DNA of 64,000 nt from Chitinophagaceae bacterium. Lineage in GTDB: Bacteria; Bacteroidota; Bacteroidia; Chitinophagales; Chitinophagaceae. Below are positions 9,330 to 19,575 of the stretch, in pieces. Below the pieces are notes generated by a model that saw only the letters and a program-made list of their open reading frames with translations, was not told where the DNA came from and did not search any database. Made by a program: the position numbers and the translations under genes. The stretch's first letter is position 1. Each line of letters starts with the position of its first letter. Location: the NCBI GenBank assembly GCA_016706055.1, contig JADJKL010000001.1, positions 454,275-518,274 of the forward strand, in the 5' to 3' direction.

Positions 9330-10103
9330 CCAAAATTTCTTACTCCATGACAAGGCCTTCGCCGTACAATTTTCCCCTGCCTTGTCCCAGTCCAAAAAAA
9401 GATGGACAGCATCATGTTGCTCCATCAATAATTTACTTTTTTCAAAAAAAGAAGTAGAATTCAATACTAAAAAATTGGAAGGTGGAAGGGATTGATTTTG
9501 CTGTATAGTCTGATAAGAAAGGAAGTTGAAGAACCCTTCAAAAACAGATAGCTCTTTTGAGCCATTTTCAAAACTTGTAATTGCCTTTGGCGAACTACTT
9601 CCTTTGAACCATTGATTACGCAATTCAAAACCACCTTCATTATTTTTAAAACCGATTGCTGAATATGTTTTTTGATGCAACGAAAAAACAATCTCCCGGC
9701 AATATTTTCTGGCCACTTCTTCTGCCACCCGGCGCTGCTTTATATACCGCAATAAGGAAAGTGATACCAGATTTCTTTCTGAAATAATTTTCACCAATGA
9801 TTCTTCCCGAGCTAAAGGCTGAACCGGCGGCTGGTGAAAAGAAAGATTGCCGTGCATCCGTTTCAATAATTCCCTGACGGAACAATCATGATACTGTGTA
9901 CCAAAATCTATCAGCGTGCCGCCTTTGCCAAGGCCATGATCATACCAGATGTTCTGCCTGCGATCAACTTTAAAGGAAGCAGTTCTTTCTTCCCGCAGCG
10001 GAGACAGATACCAGTACTCTTCGTTTTTTATTTTAGCCGGATTGTAACCCAGCGAAGCCAGGTACTCCACCAGATCAATTTGCTTTGCCTGCCCAATATT
10101 CAT
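9237..10103 (-). CDS. CHC2/Toprim-type DNA primase of the mobilisable element
   Basis: The N-terminus (MNIGQAKQIDLVEYLASLGY, then EYWYLSPLREERTASFKVD) matches the small zinc-finger-like domain of Bacteroidota mobile-element primases. A Toprim fold follows, with SVFEGFFNFLSY and the acidic motif VHLFLDWDKAGE. Such proteins prime replication of the transferred strand. I chose the ATG at 10103, three codons inside the longest frame, because MNIxQAKxIDLV is the usual start. About 289 residues. Its 3' end is duplicated downstream. Confidence 0.85.
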   Translation of the reverse strand: MNIGQAKQIDLVEYLASLGYNPAKIKNEEYWYLSPLREERTASFKVDRRQNIWYDHGLGKGGTLIDFGTQYHDCSVRELLKRMHGNLSFHQPPVQPLAREESLVKIISERNLVSLSLLRYIKQRRVAEEVARKYCREIVFSLHQKTYSAIGFKNNEGGFELRNQWFKGSSSPKAITSFENGSKELSVFEGFFNFLSYQTIQQNQSLPPSNFLVLNSTSFFEKSKLLMEQHDAVHLFLDWDKAGENCTAKALSWSKKFWDESHLYKGYNDLNEWMQQIGKSQKKGLRQL

Positions 10104-10261
10104 ACAACACAATTTTCAAACACACTAATTAATGACCCTGTAAAAATATCAACTGAATAACATGCAGCAATATCCCCTGTAAATTTGATAGGGGATAAAT
10201 TGGTTAGCAGGTTTTAATTTTGGGTGGTGAAAATGATTTTTGAACAAGAAAATTTAAAGCG

Positions 10262-10549
10262 ATGCTTGCAAAAAATGATGTGGCAAAATTCTATGATACG
10301 CTACTAAGTATCCCGGGAATGAACGAATTAATCAAACTGAATATCCAAATCAGCCGAAAGAATGTACTACTGCTGACACGGATCATTGAACATGGCATTA
10401 CTGGTAAAGACAGCGATAAGGCCGGTAGCCTTATGGATATCTTTCCGAATGAATCTTTACAGGAATTAGGTTCATTTTCTGCAGAGTGTTTAAAAAAGGC
10501 AGGATTGGCTGATTTAAATGACAAGTTGAAAGAGCTGGATGGTAAGTAA
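10262..10549 (+). CDS. Small hypothetical protein of the mobilisable element
   Basis: A 95-residue, mostly helical, soluble protein divergent from the primase gene. I recognise no domain. The composition, the Bacteroidota-like context and a second plus-strand small gene 75 bp downstream suggest a real gene rather than a chance frame. Small plus-strand genes opposite the mob operon are common in such elements, but no function can be assigned. Confidence 0.6.
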   Translation: MLAKNDVAKFYDTLLSIPGMNELIKLNIQISRKNVLLLTRIIEHGITGKDSDKAGSLMDIFPNESLQELGSFSAECLKKAGLADLNDKLKELDGK

Positions 10550-10624
10550 GTTGTCACCAGTCAAATTTTAACCCTGTTAGTAAGTTCGTTTTGCAGCAAA
10601 TACCAATTAATTTATTATTGTGGT

Positions 10625-10921
10625 ATGAGAGATGCCCTAAAGAACCTTTTCAGCAATCAAATTATATTAGAAGATAACAGCCAGTTTTATTACACAATAA
10701 AACCTTACGAATTAACTAATGCGCTGGACAATGTAATTGCTGTTTTACAGGAGTATGCTTTTACAAAAGAGGGAGATGATAACGGACAATTTTCCTGTAA
10801 ACTATACAAGACAAAAGAAGGTAATTGGTATGATAAGGAAGAGGAAAAACCCGCTGCCAATAATAATATTCTGAGAGCTTTAAAATTAGCGATTGATAAT
10901 GATGGAAAGGTGAAAGTTTGA
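10625..10921 (+). CDS. Small hypothetical protein
   Basis: A 98-residue acidic protein with mixed helix and strand character (YTIKPYELTNALDNVIAVLQEY, NGQFSCKLYKT). No known domain is recognised. It follows the previous small gene on the same strand and may be co-transcribed with it. Confidence 0.55.
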   Translation: MRDALKNLFSNQIILEDNSQFYYTIKPYELTNALDNVIAVLQEYAFTKEGDDNGQFSCKLYKTKEGNWYDKEEEKPAANNNILRALKLAIDNDGKVKV

Positions 10922-10970
10922 TGAAGAAATAAAAATGAGTCCATTCCCCGGTATTGCTAAATTTAGCCTT

Positions 10971-11377
10971 TTAAAACATCTTTAATTGTGGTTCTTCCTT
11001 TATAAGTTTTGGAAAAGTTGGATGAAATGTTCCGATAATTACAAATGGGTTAGGATAGTTTTTTGCATGGCAAGTTCCTCCCTGAATAATAGTGTGTCGC
11101 CGGATTTAGCTTTGCCAGACAAAAAATGTCCAAACTCATGTAAGAGTTGCCAAATAATATTAAGTGGGGCCTTTACATTCTTTAGACTGACACGAATGCG
11201 GGTTATATTATCAGTCGGAGATTCTATGTTTGAGAAAGAAACATCATATCGGGTTGACACTTTAATCCCGGTAGCAGTAATCACAGAAAGTATATCATGA
11301 ATGGTTTCACGATAGTCTTCGAGATCGCCGTTATGACATAGCTCATCAATCAGTTTATCAGGAAAAGGAAGTGGCAT
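10971..11377 (-). CDS. Putative ImmA/IrrE-like zinc metallopeptidase, 3' part frameshifted
   Basis: The conserved HEFGH motif (HExxH zinc ligands) in WQLLHEFGHFLSG is the core of ImmA/IrrE-type peptidases that cleave repressors. The frame from the ATG at 11377 stops at 11039. A change of frame near the A-run around 11065 would extend it to the stop at 10971 with protein-like sequence (VIIGTFHPTFPKLIKEE). The gene is therefore probably broken by a homopolymer indel. ImmA/IrrE assignment rests mainly on the motif and small size. Confidence 0.6.
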
Positions 11378-11435
11378 AGTTTATTGATAAAATTACCATT
11401 CTAAATATATTTTGAAGATATAAAATAGGCTACTG

Positions 11436-12044
11436 TCAATCGTAGCGATTGGGAAAAATTTTAACGTGCAATTTAAGCTCCTGATCGAAGAAACCATACT
11501 CCAAAAAATAAGGGCATTCAGTCAGGTCTTTAAAAATTGGCCGGGAGAAAACCAAGGTGCCGGGATTGGCGGCCATATATTTTTCCATCTTCCGGTATGT
11601 CTTGCCTTCTTCTGACCAACCACGTTTGATATCCCGACGTTGTGGAAATATATTCACATCAACAGGTCCGCCAAATCCGTGTGCGATAAAATGTCCTTTA
11701 TCATAATCACCGCCATACGGAGAAAATATAAAGTTGGTTGGCCCCCACCCCTGCCGACGGCGCTTGATGTTTTCCGCTACTACATTAGTATTTGAAATCC
11801 CGAAGAAACTAATGACCCTTGTTTCAGGTAATTCTTTATTTACATCTTCAGCTTCCGCCCAGGGCCAGACATGATCGATCAGAAAAGAAAATCACTGGAA
11901 ATTCTGTAAGGTGATTTCTCCATGCTTCGGAAAAGCGGCGGCATACTCGCTAGTCCAATGAGCGGTTACTTCCTCCCAGAAAAACTGATAGAGTTCTTTA
12001 GCGGAAGGAAAATTCTTTCCGTATAATAAAGAAGCATAGTCCAT
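11436..12044 (-). pseudogene. Putative DNA/RNA non-specific endonuclease-like protein with internal TGA
   Basis: The frame from the ATG at 12044 to the stop at 11436 is exactly 203 codons but carries a TGA at codon 51 (11892-11894). The distal part has DKGHFIAHGFGGPVDVNIF and RRDIKRGWS, resembling the RGH...N...R core of DNA/RNA non-specific endonucleases, with His as the likely catalytic residue. Replacing TGA by TGG (Trp) restores a continuous protein, so a nonsense mutation or a base error is likely. The start directly follows the stop of the small gene at 12045, so the two form an operon. Confidence 0.6.
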
Positions 12045-12275
12045 TTAATTCAGGTGAAGTGGTTCCGTAATTTCAAAATCTTCATCTCTTTCCGGATCGC
12101 TGACGACTGGCAACAAAGTAGTTTCCAGACATTCTTCAAATACTTTAATATTACTTTCAGTTTCACAGATCCATTCGTCCAACTGATCTTTTTGATCTTC
12201 AGTAATGGTATGGCTGAAAAACGCAATCAATAAACTGACTATCCGGAAGGGAACTGGAAGGTTGTCTGCTGGCAT
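12045..12275 (-). CDS. Small acidic protein upstream of the nuclease-like gene
   Basis: A 76-residue protein. Its first half (LLIAFFSHTITEDQKDQLDEWI) resembles the N-terminal helical segment of FecR-type anti-sigma factors; the rest is acidic. It ends directly before the nuclease-like gene, so translation is coupled. It could be a partner or inhibitor of that protein, but this rests only on gene order. Confidence 0.6.
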   Translation of the reverse strand: MPADNLPVPFRIVSLLIAFFSHTITEDQKDQLDEWICETESNIKVFEECLETTLLPVVSDPERDEDFEITEPLHLN

Positions 12276-12330
12276 AAAATAGGTTTATACCTTAAAGTTC
12301 TTAAAAGATTTTGATTTTAAGTGTCCTGGT

Positions 12331-12399
12331 ATTTGATTTCGTCCCGGCTGAAGGTTTAAATTCTATAAATATATTCACAAAGCCGGGACGAATTGAAAT
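12331..12399. repeat. Long inverted repeat (hairpin)
   Basis: Arms ATTTGATTTCGTCCCGGCT (12331-12349) and its near-complement (12381-12399) match at 17 of 19 positions, with an 11-bp perfect GC-rich core. It lies downstream of radC and could be its terminator or part of a transposon end. Confidence 0.7.
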
Positions 12400-12416
12400 A
12401 CCCAATTGCCTTGTCT

Positions 12417-12479
12417 GCCGCCGTTGTCAAGATTTGTTTTGCCGGAGGCCGCATAAAAACAAAGCTTGCCTACGGCGGC
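12417..12479. repeat. Second long inverted repeat (hairpin)
   Basis: Two 24-nt arms (12417-12440 and 12456-12479), starting GCCGCCGT and ending ACGGCGGC, differ at about three positions and enclose 15 nt. It follows the previous hairpin within 20 bp. Tandem strong hairpins here may serve termination of radC or replication/transfer of the element. Confidence 0.7.
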
Positions 12480-12535
12480 GGCTCTGACTTAACAGAAGAA
12501 TGGAAATGACCTTCTGAACATTTTGCCTTAAGGTC

Positions 12536-13006
12536 TTAAAGTAGCCCTTCGTCAGCAAAGCTGAAATATCCTTCACTCGTTACAATCACATGATCCAGTA
12601 ATGAGATATCAAGGAACTTGCCGGCATTTTTAATTTTTTGTGTCAGTTCTTCGTCCGCTCTACTTGGTTTAAGATTGCAGGAAGGATGATTGTGTGAAAT
12701 TATAATCCCAACAGCGTTAGCCTTTAAAGCGGCTGTAAAGATGAGTTTTGGGTCAGCAACTGTACCGGTTACCCCGCCACTTGAAATATCAGCAATTCCT
12801 AATACACGGTTTGCACGGTTCAGCAACAACACTTTAAATTGCTCGACAAAATCAATTTTGTTTTCGTTCCACAAATTCATCAAAATCTCAGCTGCATCTT
12901 TTGAACTAGAAATTAAAGGCCTTTCAGATGCCTTCACTTTTGATTTGTAAATCAATTCTACTTCCGCAACCTTTTGCCATGCTTGTTGATTCATTACGAT
13001 TTCCAT
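12536..13006 (-). CDS. radC: RadC-family JAB/MPN-domain protein
   Basis: The JAMM metalloprotease-like motif SHNHPSCNLKPSRADEELT is complete, preceded by the family signature VLGIADISSGGVTGT. At 156 residues it lacks the N-terminal helix-hairpin-helix of chromosomal RadC and matches the short form carried by mobile elements and plasmids in Bacteroidota. Its biochemical role is not settled. The symbol is used in the family sense only. Confidence 0.88.
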   Translation of the reverse strand: MEIVMNQQAWQKVAEVELIYKSKVKASERPLISSSKDAAEILMNLWNENKIDFVEQFKVLLLNRANRVLGIADISSGGVTGTVADPKLIFTAALKANAVGIIISHNHPSCNLKPSRADEELTQKIKNAGKFLDISLLDHVIVTSEGYFSFADEGLL

Positions 13007-13333
13007 AATTCAATGTTTTAATAGTTTAAAAAATTAATTATGGAACCTCCTCTGGCTATGGGATGAATCAGCGCAGGGAGGAAGCGGAATAAATGGAAGC
13101 TATGTGCGAAGAGTTGTGTTTATGCCGAACTCCCTGTAAGCTTATTGCATACCAGAGCCGAACTTTGTGTAATATGATTAATAAAAAATAGTAAAAGATA
13201 GTTAGCCTCGCCTATATAATCCTTTAAGTGGTGACATTTACGATTATATTTTAACCGTCCTGCACTACCGTTATCAGAAGTTTTTCCGCAAAGCCATAGG
13301 AATAAGATATTATAACTTTGTTTGCAAAACTTA
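13007..13333. other. Intergenic region between radC and IS1-type remnant
   Basis: No open frame of protein-like composition is visible. The part next to radC presumably holds its promoter; the part beyond about 13200 may belong to the left end of the IS element. I could not identify a convincing pair of terminal inverted repeats. Confidence 0.4.
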
Positions 13334-14025
13334 TCAACTCCAGAAATATAACTTTAAGCAAGCTATTAACATACTAATACTCTTACTATAACAAATAGTT
13401 TTTCTTCCAAGTCGTTTTATTCTTATTCTCAAAGTCAGGTTATTTCTTTCAATTACATTTGTATGAAAGCGAAATACTTTATGAATATGTTTCGGAATTA
13501 AAGATGGATAAATATTTAATCTGTCAGTATATATTTTTCGGGGCTTGAGGATTAAAAGTTTATCTATTACTTTTTTAATATTCTCTTTTGATCTTCTGCC
13601 AGCGACAAAAGTAATAATTTGCTTGGTTGTCCTATTGATGGCATAGGTAATATAGTTGTAACAAGAGGGTTCGTTTTTTCTGACAAATGTTTGCATTTCA
13701 TCTACTTCATAAACCTGGTTGGTTTCGGTATATTTTGGTGGGGAAAGTTTATTGCTTATTATTAATATTCTTCTGCGAATAGTTGTTTTTGGAATTTTTA
13801 AAAACGGCTCATAGAACTAATACCCATTCCTTCATTATTCAGAAGAACTATTTGTTTATCATCATTGCATGAAATTATATTATAGGCGTATGTAGCCCTG
13901 CTGTACCTTTTGCAGTTTATGCAAAAGTATTTTTGTACAGTTTTATAAAAGCCTTTTCTTAGTACAAGTATGATTGCAGTGCTTACAAAACATGAGTAAC
14001 AAATGGCCCATGAAAGGTTTAGCAA
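13334..14025 (-). mobile_element. IS1-family transposase, degenerate
   Basis: The proximal frame has a zinc-finger-like stretch ending KYFCINCKRY and an HTH-like segment; the distal frame has the DDE-type core (YITYAINRTTKQIITFVAGRR, IYTDRLNIYP, NVIERNNLTLRIRIKRLGRKT) of IS1 InsB-like transposases. The frames meet near TTTTTAAAAA at about 13797-13806, where a -1 shift would join them, as in native IS1 elements. However, the N-terminal CxxC region (MFCKHCNHTC in another frame) is separated by a further indel near 13950, so the copy is probably inactive. It truncates an HTH gene on its right. Confidence 0.75.
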
Positions 14026-14161
14026 CCCAATACAGGCTTTGGTTTGGACAAACCTCTAATAAAGTAATGGTATTTGCAATACCATAAAAGGGGTATAAAA
14101 AAAGTGCTGACTATTAAAAATCAGCATTTTATATATTTAAAATTGTTGAAGGTGACGATTG

Positions 14162-14302
14162 GCTCATTACCAGCTTTCGGATAAGGAACTTTTAAAACAA
14201 TACAAACAGGTGGAACAACTCAACCAGGAAGATAAGCACCTCGTAAAAACTTTTATTGATGCCTTCCTTACTAAACGGCAATTACAACAACTTGCTCAAT
14301 AA
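14162..14302 (+). pseudogene. C-terminal remnant of an XRE/HTH-type regulator
   Basis: A 46-codon stretch (LSDKELLKQYKQVEQLNQED, then KTFIDAFLTKRQLQQLAQ) matches the typical tail of small HTH regulators in Bacteroidota. The preceding codons contain stops and no HTH, so the front is missing, probably through the IS1-type insertion just to the left. Confidence 0.55.
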
Positions 14303-14316
14303 ACTTGAACTATTTC

Positions 14317-14882
14317 TCATTTCTTATTTTCCTTGACACCATAACCCTCCAAACTTTTTCCAACAAGTATGTATAAGTCAATCGGAACGCCATTACAAAA
14401 AGTATATTTCCCCGCTAATGTTGGTTTCCATGTATATGCTTCTATTACTACATCTATGCTGTCATATTGATAACCCTTCGGTTTTCTTAATTGGACTTTT
14501 GTTTTGGCTTCTGCTCGGGTAAATAATGAATCTCTCTCAATATCACCTCTGCATAAAAATGACATCCTACCAATTTTTATAACGCCCTTAAAGTCTAATA
14601 CCGCTGATTTGTTCCACCTAGAAGGGAGTATTGTCAAATTCCTATAACTTTTTCTATCCTCAAAAGAAAGCTCATAATAAAATTTATCTGGCGGGAAGCG
14701 CAAATAATTCGTATCCAATTCTACTACTTCCGTTAACAAATAAACCAAGCAAGTATCTATCTTATATTCCTTTAAGCTGTCTTGAAAGCATATAAAATTA
14801 GTGTCGCAACTTGCCGTTGTTTGTGATTTAGAAGAACAGAAAAAAACAGAAACAATGCCGTTATATATAGTTGAACTTTCAT
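14317..14882 (-). CDS. Probable lipoprotein downstream of the RHS toxin gene (frameshifted near its start)
   Basis: The long open frame (14317-14748) lacks a convincing start. A frame starting at the ATG at 14882 encodes MKVQLYITALFLF and reaches a run of seven T; with one T fewer it joins the long frame as ...LFLFFCSSKSQTT, a signal peptide with a lipobox-like Cys. The reconstructed protein is about 188 residues, with no recognised domain. Its ATG begins two bases after the stop of the RHS gene, the position expected of an immunity gene. Lipoprotein nature and immunity role are inferred. Confidence 0.6.
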
Positions 14883-14884
14883 TA

Positions 14885-17800
14885 TTAATTCGTTTTCTTT
14901 CTCGGACGTGATTTAATAATTACTTCGGGCAATGGGGGTCTTGTAGTTTTTCCAGAGTATGGTGTATATTTTCCATCACTCGGAGTATAGATAGAATGTT
15001 TTATCGCAGGGTTTATTCTTTCTAATATGGCTGCTGATTTAACATCTGCTGTGGGTTCTTCATTACTTCCTTCATTTGGTCGACCTGACGGATAACTAAT
15101 TCCGCCTGGATGACTATGTGTTTTTTCAGTAATATTCTCAATTTTGATTCCTAATCCTTCTATCTGCCGTATACCAAGATTGCCTGCTTCTCTGCCTTTT
15201 TCATGCGAAGTTGTAATAAAGCTCCTATCATCGTTAAGTTTTGTAATGCCAACTTCAACATTCGTATTGTTTGCCATGAACTCAAATAAAGAAGTAGCCT
15301 GTGATTCATTACCATTTACTTGGATGTAATCAAAATTCACTGATTCACCTTCAGCTTTTGCAGTGCCAGATTTCACATTATTCAAAACACCTTTCTCTAC
15401 TTCTATACTTTTGCTCTTATTAACTTCTCCCTTTGAGTTAGTTGCATATAACTTATCCGTTTTATCATCTGTCTTTCGGATTAATTTGATTTCCCCGTTC
15501 CTCTTGAGCTTATAATCATCTGTAGGAGCCATCCCATCCGGGTCTATAAACCGAATTGGATTATTAAACGCATAATTATAGGGCGACCATCTACGCATTT
15601 CATCAGCTAATGGGTCAACAGCCATGAACCGCCCTATCTGATTATCGTACATCCTTGCTTCGTAATCGTACCAATCTAACCCGCTTCCATCGCTGAACTC
15701 TTTTGATTGTTGTTCTTTACCATTATAGAGATACTTATTCTTAGGGTTTCCATAAGCTAATGCTTCAGAACTAATTCCAGCTAACTTACCGCCGAAAGGA
15801 TAATAATGTGTTTCTTCCAGTATAGGGCCTTTTACATGAGTTACCTGCAGGTTATCAAAATAAACAAGATTGTTACTCTCATTACTCACATAGACATAAA
15901 CATAACCGTTCTTTACCGCTTCTTTGGCACTGCCACTGATGCGGGTGATTGTTTGTCCACTGCCTTTTGTTGATACCTGCACTATCTCACTATTTTGTTC
16001 CACAAATTTAAACTGTTCATCGAAGAAAACAATGTTAAGATACGCTTTTGGCATACTGCTCGATGTTCCGCTTCCTTGTGGGTTTAAGAAGTCAGTGAAC
16101 GGGGTACTGCTGTTTAGTGCCCCTGTTACAGTGCTTCCATTTCCGTGGAAGCCGCCTGTCTGCGGACTGCTATTGATAATGGAAGCCAGTGCACTCAGTA
16201 TTGAACTCAGTCCATTCGGGGCTGCATTATCCGTAGCATTATTATTCATATAATAATCCACCTTCACATGCACTTTATCAGTCGCCATCACCTTTAATAA
16301 CTTACCTGTACCAATGGCCTGTACATTTTTTTGGAGCAACTGTACTTTGTCGCCATTTGTACCACTGCTATAAAAATCACCAGGCCTGCTGGTTAGTTGT
16401 TCATCAGCTTTCTCATAATATATTTGTTCATTGACGGTATTGGCATCCTCATGCGTTACAGCCGGGTAAACCGAAGTATCTTTTTCCTGCGTCAGTATCA
16501 TTCTGATATTCCCTAAATGATCTTTGAGCATATAATCGTATTGCAAGCTACTATTGGCTTGCTTAAATCGAACCCTTCCTTCTTCATGACCCATGAACTG
16601 TAATGTGTCATTCACATAATTACCCATCATATAAAGAGTCGTGGTGACAATGGATCCTTCCGTTGTTACTTTCTTCAGTTTGTTACCCACTGCATCATAG
16701 GTATAAGCTATCGTTCCTTTGTCTGCCCCTGCAGCTCTGACCGTAATGGTCTGCGGAAGGTTCAGGTAATTATAGACGATACCATTACTGCCACCATAGG
16801 TTACGATATCCTTATTCAGGTCCTTGACCAGGTTGCCATTATCATCATAATTATAATCAACAGTTCCGCTGCTCTTACTGCCACTATATGGATGCAGAGT
16901 AGATGTCCTGAAGTCGCCTAACTTTGTCGTTGCATTATTCTGTCCATCTATTACATTGAGTAACTTATTGCTGTTAGCAATATAGTTATAACTTAAGCTA
17001 TCAATGGTTACCGATGCGCCTGTCTGTAATCCTCTTTGTTTCATGGACTGGATATTACCATTGGCATCATAACTCAGGCCGCTGACACTAAAATCGATTC
17101 CCGCATTTTTATTAAACCCACTGGTATATTGATTAAAGTCGGCTGTCAGTAAACGGTTGGCTCCGTCATAAGTAAAATCATATTTTCTAATCTCATCATC
17201 ACCGGTACTCTTCCAGACCATCCCCGTTATATTGCCGTTGTATTGCCCGGCTGCATAAATTCCGATAGAACTTCCTCCGGTTGGTTGTACCGCTGTCTTG
17301 TCATAGCCAAGATCAAAACCAAAATAGTTAGAGGTACTGCTGGTGTTCTTTGCATAATCCCGGTTAGCACCCAGCATCCATCCCCTGATATTATAATCGT
17401 AGGTTAAGGTTTCTATTGGATCTGCACCCAGTTTCTTTTTGGTCAATTGTCCCAGTGCATCATACTCCTGTTCATTGATCGTGGTATAAGTCCCTGGCAT
17501 AGTTCCACCCTCTACATTCGTATTACTGACTTTCTTTTCTGTCTTCGTAACTCTGCCCAGATCATCATAACTCATTTTAGTGACCGCTATACTGGTCTGT
17601 GCATTAGTTCCACCTTTTTCATGTTTGGCTACCGATACCAGGGGTTGCCCTGCCCAACTATACTGCGTGGTCATAATATCCGTTCCCCCACTGATATTCT
17701 GAGTATGTACCTGCACAGGTCTTCCTTTATCATCATACATAGAAACAGTATATAAATAGTTACTGGTGCCAAGTATTTTAACCTTGGTACCGGTTACCAT

Positions 17801-19196
17801 ACCTCTCAACTGACCTGATTGGTTTTGTGCCTGCGGATAAGGATAATCGTTATTGGAAGCCGTTAACAGATAACTGTCATAGCTGTTAGTTCTCGTATCA
17901 GTCAGAGGGTTACTTTCTGCACTGCGCCAGTCATAGTTATCATAAAACGTTCTTGTCAGTTCTTCATAGTTACTGCTGGTGGTGGGATAGGCGGTTGATG
18001 AACTTGCATTACTGCGATGGGTATTAAAGGAGGTCGTACCCAAAGAGATCGTCCATAGACCTGTTTCATTTGGTCGGTTCAATACATCGTATTTGGTCAC
18101 CATCCATTTATTGTCATTACGCAAATTAGCATCCTGTGTCATCACCAATCTATCTCTTGCATCATACACCATATATACTTCCCCTGCACCGGGTACTTTT
18201 TTTAAGATCATGCGGTTTCTTTCATCATACTCATACCGGAAGCATTGTTCATTGAGTAGCACTCCACTGGAATAGCTTAAGCTCCAGCTATTGGCTAAGA
18301 GGACTTCCACTCCTTTGGGTTGTATCACCGCCCGTAGATTATTCAGGTCATCATAAATATAATAGGTACATAACCATGCATAATGACCTTTACCCGTGCC
18401 GGTATCGGCATCACCAGCTAACTGTACTTTCTTTAATATTACTTTGCCTTCCTTATCCTTGAACTCGATCACCTGTTTATTATGTTCATCTAGGGTGGCG
18501 TTTTTATACAACTCTCCCGCAGGATAAATTGCCGTACTTGTATAACTGCCAAAGGTTCCCGAACTACCGTCCGTTACATTCCATATCCGTACACTATCCG
18601 TTACAGTGTTTATCCAGTACTTCATCTTGACACCTCTCCGGGCAGCTTCACTGCTTTCTCCTGCTGACCCTACCCAGCTATTACCCGGTGCAAAACTTTC
18701 CAGTACACGGTTTAATGGTGAGGCCTCAAATATTGTTTTGGCGTAATAAAAACTTTCATCGGCAAACATATTCTTATTAAACACCGAATCCTGCTGAAAA
18801 GGATTCATTTTGAATAAAACCGTCACTGATTGAACTGTTACCACCAGTATTGTTAGCCGCAAATGGCAAATATTTATACTGCTCTCTGCCAAACTCGTCA
18901 TACACTACCGCTGAGACCATATCTCTTGCCGTATCGCCCGTGACCATGGAACCTTTTTTAATGACCGTCTGTATCGGTCTGCCTAATCCATCAAAATACT
19001 GGGTAGTTTGTTTTACATCTCTAAATGTTCTTGCCTGGATAGTATCCGCATGAGTGATAGGCGCAGCGGCCTCCCATGTTCTTATATGGTTTATTTTATC
19101 AGATGATAAATAGGCAGTTGGAGCGATGTGTTGTGCCACGCTGTCCGTGATTACACTCAACAAGAAAATAAACAGTGCTGTAACTTTATGTTGCAT
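14885..19196 (-). CDS. RHS/YD-repeat protein with DUF6443 N-terminus and JAB-like toxin C-terminus (one frameshift)
   Basis: Reconstructed length is about 1437 residues. The start at 19196 gives a Sec signal peptide (MQHKVTALFIFLLSVITDSVAQ), then a DUF6443-like region (TQYFDGLGRPIQTV, VVYDEFGREQYKYLPFA). A 1-nt frame change near 18795 joins the main frame. YD repeats (YDxxGRxxxxxxx) fill the middle, ending with the RHS core hallmark LDWYDYEARMYDNQIGRFMA...DPLADEMRRWSPYNYAFNNPIRFIDPDGM. The last ~200 residues carry HSHPGG...PSG and ADVKSA, fitting the JAB-like toxin 1 family. It is thus a likely contact-dependent toxin with encapsulating shell. The next gene starts 2 bases downstream and is a candidate immunity gene. 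Confidence 0.9.
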
Positions 19197-19217
19197 AAGT
19201 CAGACAATTGACATTAT

Positions 19218-19556
19218 TTAATTATTGTTTACGAGGTATCTTTTCTTTGTTTTATATAGGAGGTACTTTTCTTCAGTTAAAATAGTTCGATACAACGAGT
19301 CCCTGCTGCGCTCCACCTGTTGAATATAATATTGTAAAGAATCGGAACCTGTGTATTGCTGCCGCACAATTAATTTGCGGTTGGTCAGTTGCATATTCAT
19401 AGAATAGATGGAATCTTTCTGCTGACTCGTCAGCAAAAGAGAATCCTTCATCTTTGCAGCAATTTTTTCTGATAGTTGTTCCGCTGGTCCGGTATTTTGT
19501 GATTTTACTGCGGTGCTGACAGTTGCACCAAATAGAAAAAACAAAATGTATTTCAT
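19218..19556 (-). CDS. Small secreted protein between two YD-type genes
   Basis: I chose the ATG at 19556 because it begins a clear signal peptide (MKYILFFLFGATVSTAVKSQ); the longer frame upstream overlaps the preceding gene. The mature part (about 93 residues) is helical with Gln/Ser/Arg-rich sequence (SQQKDSIYSMNMQLTNRKL, YYIQQVERSRDSLYRTIL) like small periplasmic chaperones. It lies 20 bp after the DUF5977 gene and 21 bp before the RHS gene, so it may help fold or export these large proteins. No family name can be given. Confidence 0.75.
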   Translation of the reverse strand: MKYILFFLFGATVSTAVKSQNTGPAEQLSEKIAAKMKDSLLLTSQQKDSIYSMNMQLTNRKLIVRQQYTGSDSLQYYIQQVERSRDSLYRTILTEEKYLLYKTKKRYLVNNN

Positions 19557-19575
19557 AATTAAACTACTTTTTTTA

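Noticed and set aside
13200..14100. Exact ends and target-site duplication of the IS1-type element
   Set aside because: GGTA-type sequences are present near both sides, but their orientations do not form a convincing terminal inverted-repeat pair.
16000..18300. Plus-strand frames of 60-110 codons opposite the RHS gene
   Set aside because: They are antisense reflections of the YD-repeat coding sequence.
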